Source: CAG-791 sp963593905 (lineage in GTDB: Bacteria > Bacillota > Clostridia > Lachnospirales > Lachnospiraceae). From it: a stretch of 64,000 bases of DNA. How positions within the stretch are numbered: position 1 is the stretch's first letter; each line of letters begins with the position of its first letter. Position numbers and translations under genes: made by a program. The notes beneath the pieces were generated by a model. That model ran no database searches. It was not told where the DNA came from and was given only the letters and a program-made list of their open reading frames with translations. This document shows positions 44,316-51,840 of this stretch, one piece after another. The stretch is from contig CAVBBL010000009.1 of assembly GCA_963593905.1 (NCBI GenBank), positions 17,430 to 81,429 of the forward strand. The letters run 5' to 3'.

Positions 44316-44377
44316 ATGACCATTGGTCATTTATATTTCCCGCAGAAAGTTATAGCACAGAAATGACTGACGGTCAA
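44316..44377 (-). promoter_or_regulatory. TetR-controlled promoter with two TGAC-N5-GTCA operators
   Basis: TTGACC (44372-44377) and TATAAC (44349-44354) are separated by 17 bases on the minus strand. One operator, TGACTGACGGTCA (44364-44376), overlaps the -35 box. A perfect one, ATGACCATTGGTCAT (44316-44330), lies just after the predicted transcript start. Both have TGAC and GTCA separated by five bases. The divergent TetR gene starts at 44602. The remaining gap bases hold its leader. Confidence 0.8.
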
Positions 44378-44534
44378 TAATTTTCATTGTTAATTTTTTA
44401 TAAAAAGAGGGTACATTTTTGGTAAAATGTGCAAAGAGAAGATACGTTATAATCTTTTCATAATAAAACACAACCGCGGCATAAGCGGTAAATCAACAGG
44501 ACTTAGATGACGACGATTTCTGTTGATGCACATC

Positions 44535-44585
44535 GGAGAGTTCGCCTGCGCGAAATTCTCCTCACGCAGCCGCAGCCTGCCGCGG
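44535..44585 (+). promoter_or_regulatory. Structured leader element, copy L10 (D-E)
   Basis: D is GGAGAGTTCGC/GCGAAATTCTCC with one wobble pair (44535-44561), and E is reduced to CCGC/GCGG (44570-44585). AGAGGTAAATC and the TetR start follow. ATCAACAG/CTGTTGAT just upstream may be the counterpart of hairpin C. Confidence 0.6.
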
Positions 44586-44601
44586 ATTATAGAGGTAAAT
44601 C

Positions 44602-45345
44602 ATGACATCTGCCAATCATACACATACAACTGCCGGAAAGCCACTTGGCAAGGCAGAACTGAATAAGAGACAAAAAAAAGAGGCACTTCTGCGCACCGCC
44701 TTTGATCTTTTTACAAAGAAGGGCATCACAGAGACCTCTATTTCCGATATTGCAAAGGAAGCCGGTGTGGCAAAGGGCACCTTTTATCTTTACTTTAAAG
44801 ACAAGATCGACCTTCGCAATCTCCTGATCTCAGACCGGGCCGGACAGCTCTTTACCCATGCCTATGCCCAGGCTAGCACCAAAGTGGCCGACGACGGTCC
44901 TCTGGTGGACAAGATCATCTACCTGTCCGACGACATCATCGACCAGCTCAATGCTGATAAGTCGCTGCTGACCTTCATCTCCAAGAACCTAAGCTGGGGC
45001 ATCTTCAAAAATCAGCTGATCAACGCCTCCGACAATGGCGTGGACTTTGCTTCTATCTTTGAGGAGAATTTCCGAATCTCCCCTGTTAAATACAGAAATC
45101 CGGAAGTCATGGTCTTCATGCTCATCGAGCTGGTCAGTTCCACCTGCTACAGCTCCATCCTCTACAATGAGCCTCTGCCCATTGAGGAGCTCAAACCTTA
45201 TCTGTTTCAGGCGATCCGGGACATCATGCACAGCCAGGAGCTTCCCCGGGAGGATTCCCGGAAAGTTTCCCAAGAGATTTCCCCGAAGACTTCCCCGGAG
45301 ACTTCCGTAAAGGCCGAAACCCTCGTGCAGGAAGAGCGATCGTAA
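44602..45345 (+). CDS. TetR-family transcriptional regulator
   Basis: This 247-residue repressor has the TetR DNA-binding domain: KKEALLRTAFDLFTKKGITETSISDIAKEAGVAKGTFYLYFKDKIDLRN (residues 25-73). A helical ligand-binding domain follows, and a C-terminal tail repeats SREEDSR/SPETS-like polar segments. It is divergent from the MMPL operon, whose promoter carries two palindromes of the kind TetR dimers bind. Its ligand is unknown. Confidence 0.93.
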   Translation: MTSANHTHTTAGKPLGKAELNKRQKKEALLRTAFDLFTKKGITETSISDIAKEAGVAKGTFYLYFKDKIDLRNLLISDRAGQLFTHAYAQASTKVADDGPLVDKIIYLSDDIIDQLNADKSLLTFISKNLSWGIFKNQLINASDNGVDFASIFEENFRISPVKYRNPEVMVFMLIELVSSTCYSSILYNEPLPIEELKPYLFQAIRDIMHSQELPREDSRKVSQEISPKTSPETSVKAETLVQEERS

Positions 45346-45447
45346 ACTATATTTTTTATATTGATTACTGACGAAAAATCTCCACAAAATCAAAGCTGTA
45401 TTTTCCTTTTGAGAAACTTCACAATGCCAAGCGACACCTGGCGCTAA

Positions 45448-45541
45448 AAAAATCCCCACCACGAGTTTATATCTTTGCTATATACCCGCTCTGCCGGACA
45501 ACCGGTCAGGGGCATACATATCACTCATGGTGGGGATTTTT
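45448..45541. repeat. 94-bp element with 19-bp inverted arms and inner hairpin
   Basis: AAAAATCCCCACCACGAGT (45448-45466) pairs with ACTCATGGTGGGGATTTTT (45523-45541) with one mismatch. The loop contains CTGCCGG/CCGGTCAG (45491-45509). It lies between convergent genes and ends in T-runs on both strands, so it could be a large bidirectional terminator or a small transposon-like element. Confidence 0.55.
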
Positions 45542-45603
45542 ATTTTATGCAAATTATGCAGACACGCTTCTCTACTGTTTCTTTCTTACTGTTTTTTAGT
45601 GTT

Positions 45604-45708
45604 TCTTTTTCACTTTTTCTCTTTCACTTTTTCTCTTTCACTTTTTCTCTTTCACTTCTTCTCTTTCAATGCTTCTCTTTCAATGCTTCTCTTTCAATGT
45701 TTCTTTCT
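45604..45708. repeat. Tandem CTTTTTCTCTTTCA-type repeats
   Basis: About eight imperfect copies of a 12-15 base unit (CTTTTTCTCTTTCA, later TGCTTCTCTTTCAA) run up to the 3' end of the TVP38 gene. Copy number is probably variable. Confidence 0.75.
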
Positions 45709-46425
45709 CGCTTTCGCCTTCTCCAATAATTCCAGGATCCAGCGTCTCTTCCACAGGATCAGGCCGATCAGGCACAGCTGGAAGACAATCAGTGCCACAC
45801 AGATTCCGAACTCTCCCTGCAGCAGGTATCTTCCCACTATACAGATGCACAGGATCGGCATCCAGCAGCCGATGGCCACGGCCCTGGCGAATTCCTTCCC
45901 TGTCACAGCAGATTTGGCCGCAATATAGGGAATGATGCCGTTGGGAATGCCGGGCATCAGGCAGGAAACGGCCACTACAAAGCCGGGGTTGGCAGAGTTC
46001 ATCTTTTCCATGATCTTCACTGTCATGGGATTCATGGAATGATTCTCCAGCTTATGATTACGCACCCGTCTGGCGAAATAAAAGACACCTACATTGGCGA
46101 GCCAATAGCCGGTAAAGCACATGACAAACCCCTTCCACCAGCCGTAGATGGCACCGGCTGCGATCTGGATGGCTGCACCGGGAATCACCACGCTGATCAC
46201 CTGCAGGATTGCCAGCATAAAGGTGCACAGCATCCCTTTCCAATGCCCCGCCTGCTCTAAGTAGGCTGCGATTTCCTTTTGATCACCGTGGCGCAGCAAA
46301 GGCAAAAGCCCCGGCAGCATGGTACCGAAGGCCCGCCAGACCAAAAAGATCGTCAGGACCGCGACCGCGACCTTTAAGAGTATTTTCCCGATTTTATAAG
46401 CTGTACTGTTTTCCTTAATCTTCAT
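45694..46425 (-). CDS. TVP38/TMEM64 (DedA-like, VTT domain) membrane protein
   Basis: This 243-residue protein has about six membrane helices and the VTT-type segments VVIPGAAIQIAAGAIYG and FVVAVSCLMPGIPNGIIPYIAA. The family is thought to move lipids between membrane leaflets or contribute to membrane homeostasis. The C-terminus is basic (KAKARKKH). The ribosome site is weak (GGGTTACTGC before ATG). The 46426-46904 gap upstream holds an inverted repeat TCACAAAATG/CATTTTGTGA (46519-46563) and the terminator below. Confidence 0.85.
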   Translation of the reverse strand: MKIKENSTAYKIGKILLKVAVAVLTIFLVWRAFGTMLPGLLPLLRHGDQKEIAAYLEQAGHWKGMLCTFMLAILQVISVVIPGAAIQIAAGAIYGWWKGFVMCFTGYWLANVGVFYFARRVRNHKLENHSMNPMTVKIMEKMNSANPGFVVAVSCLMPGIPNGIIPYIAAKSAVTGKEFARAVAIGCWMPILCICIVGRYLLQGEFGICVALIVFQLCLIGLILWKRRWILELLEKAKARKKH

Positions 46426-46702
46426 GCAGTAACCCGTTTATCCCATCCAAAATATGTATTCTCTGTCAATGCTGTTTTCATCAGCGTTCTTATAATTGTT
46501 TAGCACCACTGAAAAGTTTCACAAAATGCAGTGCCAGGCCATACTCGGCAACCCATTTTGTGATTTTTCTGATGGAAAACAGGGCATAAAGCGCCTCTGC
46601 GCCGCCTCTGAACAACCACATTGCCTATCGCGAGGTGATGCGGCGAAGTGAGGTGGCTATGCGCTGCTAAACAGTTACATTTTTTCAGTATAACATAAAA
46701 AA

Positions 46703-46737
46703 GACTTACGCAGAATTCCCAATTTTCTGCATAAGTC
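46703..46737 (-). terminator. Intrinsic terminator of the amino acid ABC operon
   Basis: GACTTATGCAGAA pairs with TTCTGCGTAAGTC (one G-T pair) followed on the minus strand by TTTTTTATG. It is 167 bases beyond the kinase-like gene. Confidence 0.8.
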
Positions 46738-46904
46738 CCTGAAAAAACGTTACTAGCCGCTGCGCAGGCGCCGTTTTGCCCCGCTTCTCTGCCATTTACG
46801 CTGTACAAATTGCTACAAAATGCCGTATGAAGTGCTGTATGAGATGCTTTATAGAGCGACCTTGGCAGCTTATCCTCCCAGATTTCCGCTTTCACACTAC
46901 TGCA

Positions 46905-47498
46905 CTACTCCCCGAACTGCTGCCGCACGATAGCTGCCAATGCCTGGGCAGTTCCCTCCACCTCCATCCAGGCACTGTTAATGATAATATGCTTGTGCTC
47001 CGGATCGGAGGGAGCGAATTTTGCAAAATGCTTGTGATAGGAGATTCTTGCCTTATCCACCTCGGCGATCATGCGCTTTGCCTCTGTCTTGTCCATGCCC
47101 AGAGTTCCCACGCAATTGGCCAGTCTGTCTGCATATGGCGCATAGATATAGACATGCATCGCATTCGGTTCATCCGCCAGGACATAGTCAGAACACCTAC
47201 CTACGATAATACAGGATTCCTTGGCCGCCAGCTCTGAAATGATCCGGGACTGGCACTCAAAAATAGCGCTCTGCTGCTCCGCAGACTCAGTACCCAGAGG
47301 GAACATCATTTCAAAAAAGCTGGACTTTTTTTCTTCTCTTTTGCTGATGACGGAGACCGGCAGATTCATTCTCTTTGCAGAGGCCTCCACAATATCTCGG
47401 TCATAGAAATTCACATTTAAAAGCTCCGAAAGTCTCTTGGCGATAGGACGTCCGAGACTGCCGAATTCTCTGGTGATCGTCACTACAAATTTCTTCAT
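46905..47498 (-). CDS. Cytidylate kinase-like family protein
   Basis: This 197-residue P-loop-type kinase homologue begins with ITREFGSLGRPIAKRLSE, in place of the classical Walker A, and has FYDRDIVEASAKRM and IIVGRCSDYVLAD. These are typical of the cytidylate-kinase-like proteins common in Clostridia, whose substrate is not established. GAGG lies 5 bases before the ATG at 47498; the ATG one codon earlier is too close. It may be cotranscribed with the amino acid transporter genes upstream. Confidence 0.85.
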   Translation of the reverse strand: MKKFVVTITREFGSLGRPIAKRLSELLNVNFYDRDIVEASAKRMNLPVSVISKREEKKSSFFEMMFPLGTESAEQQSAIFECQSRIISELAAKESCIIVGRCSDYVLADEPNAMHVYIYAPYADRLANCVGTLGMDKTEAKRMIAEVDKARISYHKHFAKFAPSDPEHKHIIINSAWMEVEGTAQALAAIVRQQFGE

Positions 47499-47703
47499 CA
47501 TAGCCTCATTTCCAGACGGCGCAGCCTGTTACTGCAGCTGTCCATCCCGGTATATTTTACTTTTCTGTGCGCTTTACTCTCAGTGATTTATTTCTCTATA
47601 CAGTCGTTCGTCCACTTGAAGACTCTCTGTATGGCTGCATCTGCACAAATCTCTCTGTATAGCTGCATCTGTGCAAATTTTACTCTCAGCGCGTTTATTT
47701 TCC

Positions 47704-48447
47704 TTATGCCTCCAGAAATCTGGATAAGAATGCCTTGGTTCTCTCTTCTTTGGGATTATTAAAGATGTCCTTGGGATCCCCTTCCTCTACCACGTAGCCG
47801 TCTGCCATAAAGATGACCCGATCCGCCACGTCTCTGGCGAATGCCATCTCGTGGGTGACGATGATCATGGTCATGCCGTCATTAGCCAGATCGCGCATGA
47901 CATTCAATACTTCTCCCACCAGCTCCGGATCCAGTGCGGAGGTGGGCTCATCGAAAAGCAGTGCCTTAGGCTCCATGGCCAGCGCCCGGGCGATGGCCAC
48001 ACGCTGCTGCTGTCCGCCGGAGAGCATGTCCGGTCTGGCCTTGGCCTTGCTGGCCAGTCCCACCTTTTTGAGGAGCTCCATCGCCTTATCCTCGGCTTCC
48101 TTCTTATTCATATGCTTTGTCAGCACCGGCGCCAGGGTCACATTCTCCAGCACGTTCTTTAAAGGAAAAAGGTTAAATCTCTGGAATACCATGCCCACAT
48201 CCTCACGGAAGGACCGAATATCCGCATCTTCCTCACAAAGATTCTTCCCCTTATAGATCACTTCCCCGGAGGTAGGCGTTTCCAGCTGGTTGATGCAGCG
48301 AAGAAAGGTACTCTTACCGGAGCCGGATGGTCCGATGATGCAGACCACCTCTCCCTCTTTTATCTTTACATTGATATCTTTTAAAACTGCAAGATCTTCA
48401 AAGGATTTCACCAAATGATTGATCTCTAAAAAAGCCTGTTCACTCAT
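47704..48447 (-). CDS. Polar amino acid ABC transporter, ATP-binding protein
   Basis: This 247-residue ATPase energises the neighbouring permease. It has Walker A GPSGSGKST (residues 38-46), the signature LSGGQQQRVAIARAL, Walker B ALLFDEPTSALDPE and the switch His in IIVTHEM. It is GlnQ-like. GAGAGGATACAT precedes the ATG. Gene order is binding protein, permease, ATPase. Confidence 0.94.
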   Translation of the reverse strand: MSEQAFLEINHLVKSFEDLAVLKDINVKIKEGEVVCIIGPSGSGKSTFLRCINQLETPTSGEVIYKGKNLCEEDADIRSFREDVGMVFQRFNLFPLKNVLENVTLAPVLTKHMNKKEAEDKAMELLKKVGLASKAKARPDMLSGGQQQRVAIARALAMEPKALLFDEPTSALDPELVGEVLNVMRDLANDGMTMIIVTHEMAFARDVADRVIFMADGYVVEEGDPKDIFNNPKEERTKAFLSRFLEA

Positions 48448-48522
48448 ATGTATCCTCTCTATGCTTTCCTGTTTAGTCTGTACAAAGGATCTGTATAACG
48501 TCCCTTATGCAATGGTTGACTC

Positions 48523-49188
48523 CTATTTCTTGATCTTGTTTTCCACCAGTCTCTGCAGCACCATCAGGATGGATAAAAGGACCAGATAAAATACAGCGCA
48601 GGCGGTGTAGGCCGGCAGGGTATTGTAGGTCCTGGCCACATAGTTCTGTGTCTGTCTGGTAATATCGTTGACGGAGATCATGGAAAGAAGGGCCGTATCC
48701 TTGACGGAAATAATGAACTGATTGAAAAGTCCCGGCAGGATGGAACGAAAAGCGGGGGGAATGACCAGATGCCAGAGAATCTGTCCTTTGGTAAGACCAA
48801 GGGCACAGCCGGCCTCCTTTTGTCCGATCTCCACACTCTCCAATGCACCTTTGACCAGTGTGGAAATAAATGCGCCGGAGTTCAATGTGATTACGATGGT
48901 ACCTGCCACCACGCTGTCAATGGTAAAGCGGTTTCCTGTGATCATGGTCACCAGTGCAGGCACTGCGAAGTATACGTACAGAGCCTGTACTACCAGGGGT
49001 GTTCCGCGAATGATCCAGATGTAGACGCCGGCGATGGTCTTGGCCACCTTATTTTTACTCTGAAGCGCATAACCTGTTAAGGCACCCAGGACAAAACCAA
49101 GAAGAATACCGACGATGGCAATCCTCATAGTTACTCCCAGACCTCTTAACAGCATTGGTAATATTGCCGATAGGAATTCTATACTCAT
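48523..49188 (-). CDS. Polar amino acid ABC transporter, permease
   Basis: This 221-residue membrane protein has about five helices and the HisM/GlnP-type signature with EIGQKEAGCALGLTKGQILWHLVIP (about residues 125-150), the ATPase contact loop. The ATG at 49188 follows AGAGAGGTTGTTT; an in-frame TTG at 49194 is less likely. A degenerate relic of hairpin E may sit before the ribosome site. Confidence 0.93.
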   Translation of the reverse strand: MSIEFLSAILPMLLRGLGVTMRIAIVGILLGFVLGALTGYALQSKNKVAKTIAGVYIWIIRGTPLVVQALYVYFAVPALVTMITGNRFTIDSVVAGTIVITLNSGAFISTLVKGALESVEIGQKEAGCALGLTKGQILWHLVIPPAFRSILPGLFNQFIISVKDTALLSMISVNDITRQTQNYVARTYNTLPAYTACAVFYLVLLSILMVLQRLVENKIKK

Positions 49189-49291
49189 AAACAACCTCTC
49201 TGTGTCGCTGCCTGCTGTGACGCTGTGTGGAAATCCTGTAAAAATTATCCGCTGTCACAGGGAAGCTACGCTGCCTGCAGCCTAGTTGTTA

Positions 49292-49329
49292 TCAGCAGGA
49301 GATGCCGTTTCATCGGCAGCCCCTGCTGA
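49292..49329 (-). other. Intercistronic hairpin between binding protein and permease genes
   Basis: TCAGCAGG pairs with CCTGCTGA, and inside them GGCTGCCG with CGGCATC. No T-run follows. Such stems usually stabilise the upstream binding-protein message, so it can be made in excess over the permease. Confidence 0.6.
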
Positions 49330-49397
49330 TTTTGGCTCCGTATATCTCTGTCCCCAGGCTCACTGCCCCGGCACAGTATCTGTTACTTATCTGCCGC

Positions 49398-50336
49398 TTA
49401 TTCGCACCACTTTGCGCTCAGCTCATCCATGGTGCCGTTCTCGGTAAGGTAATCGATTGCTGCATTGAAGTCATCGATGATCTCCGGATACTCTTCGCAG
49501 ATTGCAAAGGAGAAGGCGATGGCGTAAGGTGCCTGGCCGGTATAGAACTCATCGCCTACCATCTTTAAGTTGATCTCACCGGTGCTGATGGAGTAAGCGG
49601 TACCGGGTACATCATAGATGGTGGCATCTGCCTGACCATCCTCGACAGCCTTATAAGCCAGTGCCTGAGAATCGTATACCTGCAGGCAGGACTCCGGGAA
49701 AGCACCTTCACCGGTAGCATACTCATACGCAAGGGTACCGGACTGTACAGCCACGGTATAATCGCCGGTCTTTAAATCCTCTACGCTGGTAATCGTATCA
49801 TTGTCCGGTGCTACGATTACCTTAAGACCTGCATCAAAGTACGTCTCGGAGAAGTTCATGCTCTTCTTTCTCTCATCTGTTGCACACAGAGCAGCTGCAC
49901 CTACGTCGATCTGTCCCTGGCTCAGGGAAGTGCCCAAAGGGCTGTAATCCATATCCTGGAAAGTGCCGCCGTCTACTTCAAATCCCAAAACTTCCTGCAG
50001 TGCATTTAAAAGATCTACATCGTAGCCCTGCAGGGTGGTGCCGTCCTCTGCAAAGAAGGAGAAGGGGCCATAGGTGCCGGTAGTACCGATCTTCAATGTC
50101 ACGCCCTTTAATGCATCCTTGCAGGCAGGTGCTTCTGCAGTGGTCTCCTCAGTGGTTGCCTCATCGGCTGCCCCCTCTGTGGTCTCTTCTGCAGCAGCCT
50201 CTGTAGTCTCCTCGGCGCTGCTCTCAGAAGCATCTGCAGAAGCTTCTGTGGTGGAAGAACTGCTGCTTCCGCATCCTGCCAGCAGGCTCATGGCCAGCAC
50301 ACCGGTCAGCACAGTTGCGATCATTCTTTTTTTCAT
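49398..50336 (-). CDS. Polar amino acid ABC transporter, substrate-binding lipoprotein
   Basis: This 312-residue lipoprotein has the lipobox SLLAGCGSS (residues 18-26). A low-complexity linker rich in Ser, Glu, Ala and Thr (residues 25-70) follows, then a family 3 binding domain (LKIGTTGTYGPFSFF, GYDVDLLNAL, GTLAYEYATGEG). Ligands of this family are polar or branched amino acids or cystine. AAGGAGGACACATT precedes the ATG. Confidence 0.93.
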   Translation of the reverse strand: MKKRMIATVLTGVLAMSLLAGCGSSSSSTTEASADASESSAEETTEAAAEETTEGAADEATTEETTAEAPACKDALKGVTLKIGTTGTYGPFSFFAEDGTTLQGYDVDLLNALQEVLGFEVDGGTFQDMDYSPLGTSLSQGQIDVGAAALCATDERKKSMNFSETYFDAGLKVIVAPDNDTITSVEDLKTGDYTVAVQSGTLAYEYATGEGAFPESCLQVYDSQALAYKAVEDGQADATIYDVPGTAYSISTGEINLKMVGDEFYTGQAPYAIAFSFAICEEYPEIIDDFNAAIDYLTENGTMDELSAKWCE

Positions 50337-50462
50337 AATGTGTCCTCCTTCTTGTTTGTGAAAGAAATGCGTTCAGCCTCCGATGCACATGCAGATGCCT
50401 CCGTGCATTTCCTTCCCTCTTGCTACTCCTCTTTTAAAACGCTTTATTTTGACTTATAAAAT

Positions 50463-50503
50463 AAAAAAGACAGACTGGATGTTTTTTGACATCCTTGTCT
50501 GTC
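50463..50503 (-). terminator. Intrinsic terminator between DMT transporter and amino acid operon
   Basis: GACAGAC/GTCTGTC encloses GGATGT/ACATCC, followed on the minus strand by TTTTTTATTTT. It either ends the DMT transporter message or attenuates the amino acid operon, whose first gene begins 127 bases later. The rest of the 50337-50755 gap holds the repeats at 50545. Confidence 0.8.
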
Positions 50504-50544
50504 CTGCGTTTTACACTATATTCATTTGTCTGCTGTTCTTGCTC

Positions 50545-50640
50545 TGCCTGCAGTTCCCATTTTGCCGCAATTGCTGCAGCTCCTGTTTTATTGCAGTTCC
50601 TGCTTTGCTTTTTGCTGCAGTTCCCGTTTTCGCCAATGCT
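50545..50640. repeat. Imperfect GCAGTTCC(C/T)(A/G)TTTTGC repeats
   Basis: Four related units occur in about 95 bases: GCAGTTCCCATTTTGC, GCAGCTCCTGTTTTATT, GCAGTTCCTGCTTTGC and GCAGTTCCCGTTTTCGC. The spacing is irregular. No function is apparent. Confidence 0.5.
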
Positions 50641-50755
50641 CCCGTTTCGCAGATGCACAGCATGTTGTTTTGTCATACGTCCTGACTACTTTTCGTCTTT
50701 TCGTCATTCCGTTTTTGTTTTTCCCATTATCTTCTTTTATTTTCAATCTGTAAAC

Positions 50756-51673
50756 CTATATTTGCTCATTGCTGCCATGCAAAAATATCATGGCAAGTGC
50801 TCCCAACACAATGATCAGTCCTGCCAGATTTCCGAAATTCATACTTTCGTGGTACAGGATTACTCCCAGCAAGGTAGCAGTGACTGGTTCTATGGAAGCA
50901 AGGATCGAGGCAACGCCATTCTCCACATAGGTCAGGCCTATGGTATAGGTGATGTAGGGGATCACTGTCGCCAAAAGTCCGAATAAAATACAGAAAAATA
51001 AATTTTCCGGGCTGCTCACCAGCAATTTTCCTACCGGTCTTATGTCCGTAAAGAACAGACAGCCCACAAAAGTAATCAAAAATGTGTAGAAGATGATGGT
51101 GAAAGTATGATACCCCTTCTCCATGGCAAAGCGGCTGAAGATGGAGTACAACGCATAGCCGATGCCGGCGCCGAGACCATACAGCAGTCCTGACAATGTA
51201 ATGCTCTCCGGGGAAATCCCCACAGACAGGCCATTGGTGCCTATACCGAGAAGTCCCGTCACCAGCGCACAGCCTGCCACCGTCATCACCAATGCACAGA
51301 TTTTTCTGACAGTGATCTTTTCTTTAAAAAGAAAAAAAGATAAAACCATCACGAAGGCCGGCGCCGTGTACAGCAGCACCGAGGCCACCGACATGGTGGT
51401 CAATGTCACTGCCTTGAAATAACAAAAATTAAAAAACAGAATGCTGCAAAGCCCGGTTCCCAGAAAACACCACAGATCCTTCCATCGGATCTTCAGCAGC
51501 TTTCTGTCATAAACCAATAAAAAGATCAGCATACCCACTGCCGCTGCCAGAGCTCGCAGTGCCACGATCTGCATGGAGGATATCCCCAGAACGTTTAATC
51601 TTCTCACAAAGATACCGATGCATCCCCACAGGATCCCTGCCAACAGGATATACGGCACAGCTAATTTTTTCAT
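50756..51673 (-). CDS. EamA/DMT-superfamily transporter
   Basis: This 305-residue protein has ten predicted membrane helices in two EamA repeats (AGILWGCIGIFVRRLN near the N-terminus, GAGIGYALYSIFSRFAM in the second half, and GVASILASIEPVTATLLGVILYHE). Such proteins export or import small metabolites. The ATG at 51673 follows AGGGG by 8 bases. A folded leader of about 100 bases lies directly upstream, so expression may respond to a ligand or to translation. Confidence 0.9.
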   Translation of the reverse strand: MKKLAVPYILLAGILWGCIGIFVRRLNVLGISSMQIVALRALAAAVGMLIFLLVYDRKLLKIRWKDLWCFLGTGLCSILFFNFCYFKAVTLTTMSVASVLLYTAPAFVMVLSFFLFKEKITVRKICALVMTVAGCALVTGLLGIGTNGLSVGISPESITLSGLLYGLGAGIGYALYSIFSRFAMEKGYHTFTIIFYTFLITFVGCLFFTDIRPVGKLLVSSPENLFFCILFGLLATVIPYITYTIGLTYVENGVASILASIEPVTATLLGVILYHESMNFGNLAGLIIVLGALAMIFLHGSNEQI

Positions 51674-51711
51674 AGACATTTCCCCTCTGCCAAAGCTTGC
51701 AAATCTGTTAC

Positions 51712-51809
51712 AAAAGCTACCATACAGGAGGTCTTTGCAATGCGTCAAGGGGCTTAGAGCCTTCTGTGCCCCAATCTGTTGGCCGTCCGATGTCTGTACG
51801 GTAGCTTTT
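51712..51809 (-). ncRNA. Candidate structured leader RNA (riboswitch-like) of DMT transporter gene
   Basis: On the minus strand AAAAGCTACCGTACAG (51809-51794) pairs with CTGTATGGTAGCTTTT (51727-51712) with one wobble, closing a 98-base domain. Inside, GGGGC and GCCCC form a second stem near 51747-51774. The domain ends 38 bases before the transporter start. I could not match it to any riboswitch consensus I remember. Confidence 0.5.
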
Positions 51810-51840
51810 ATTCCCGCTGCCTTTTTTTGTAATCAGGTGA

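Noticed and set aside
45604..45708. CRISPR array
   Set aside because: The units are directly adjacent low-complexity repeats with no unique spacers. No cas gene is present in the window.
50545..50640. CRISPR-like repeats
   Set aside because: The units are degenerate and unevenly spaced, with no spacers of constant length.
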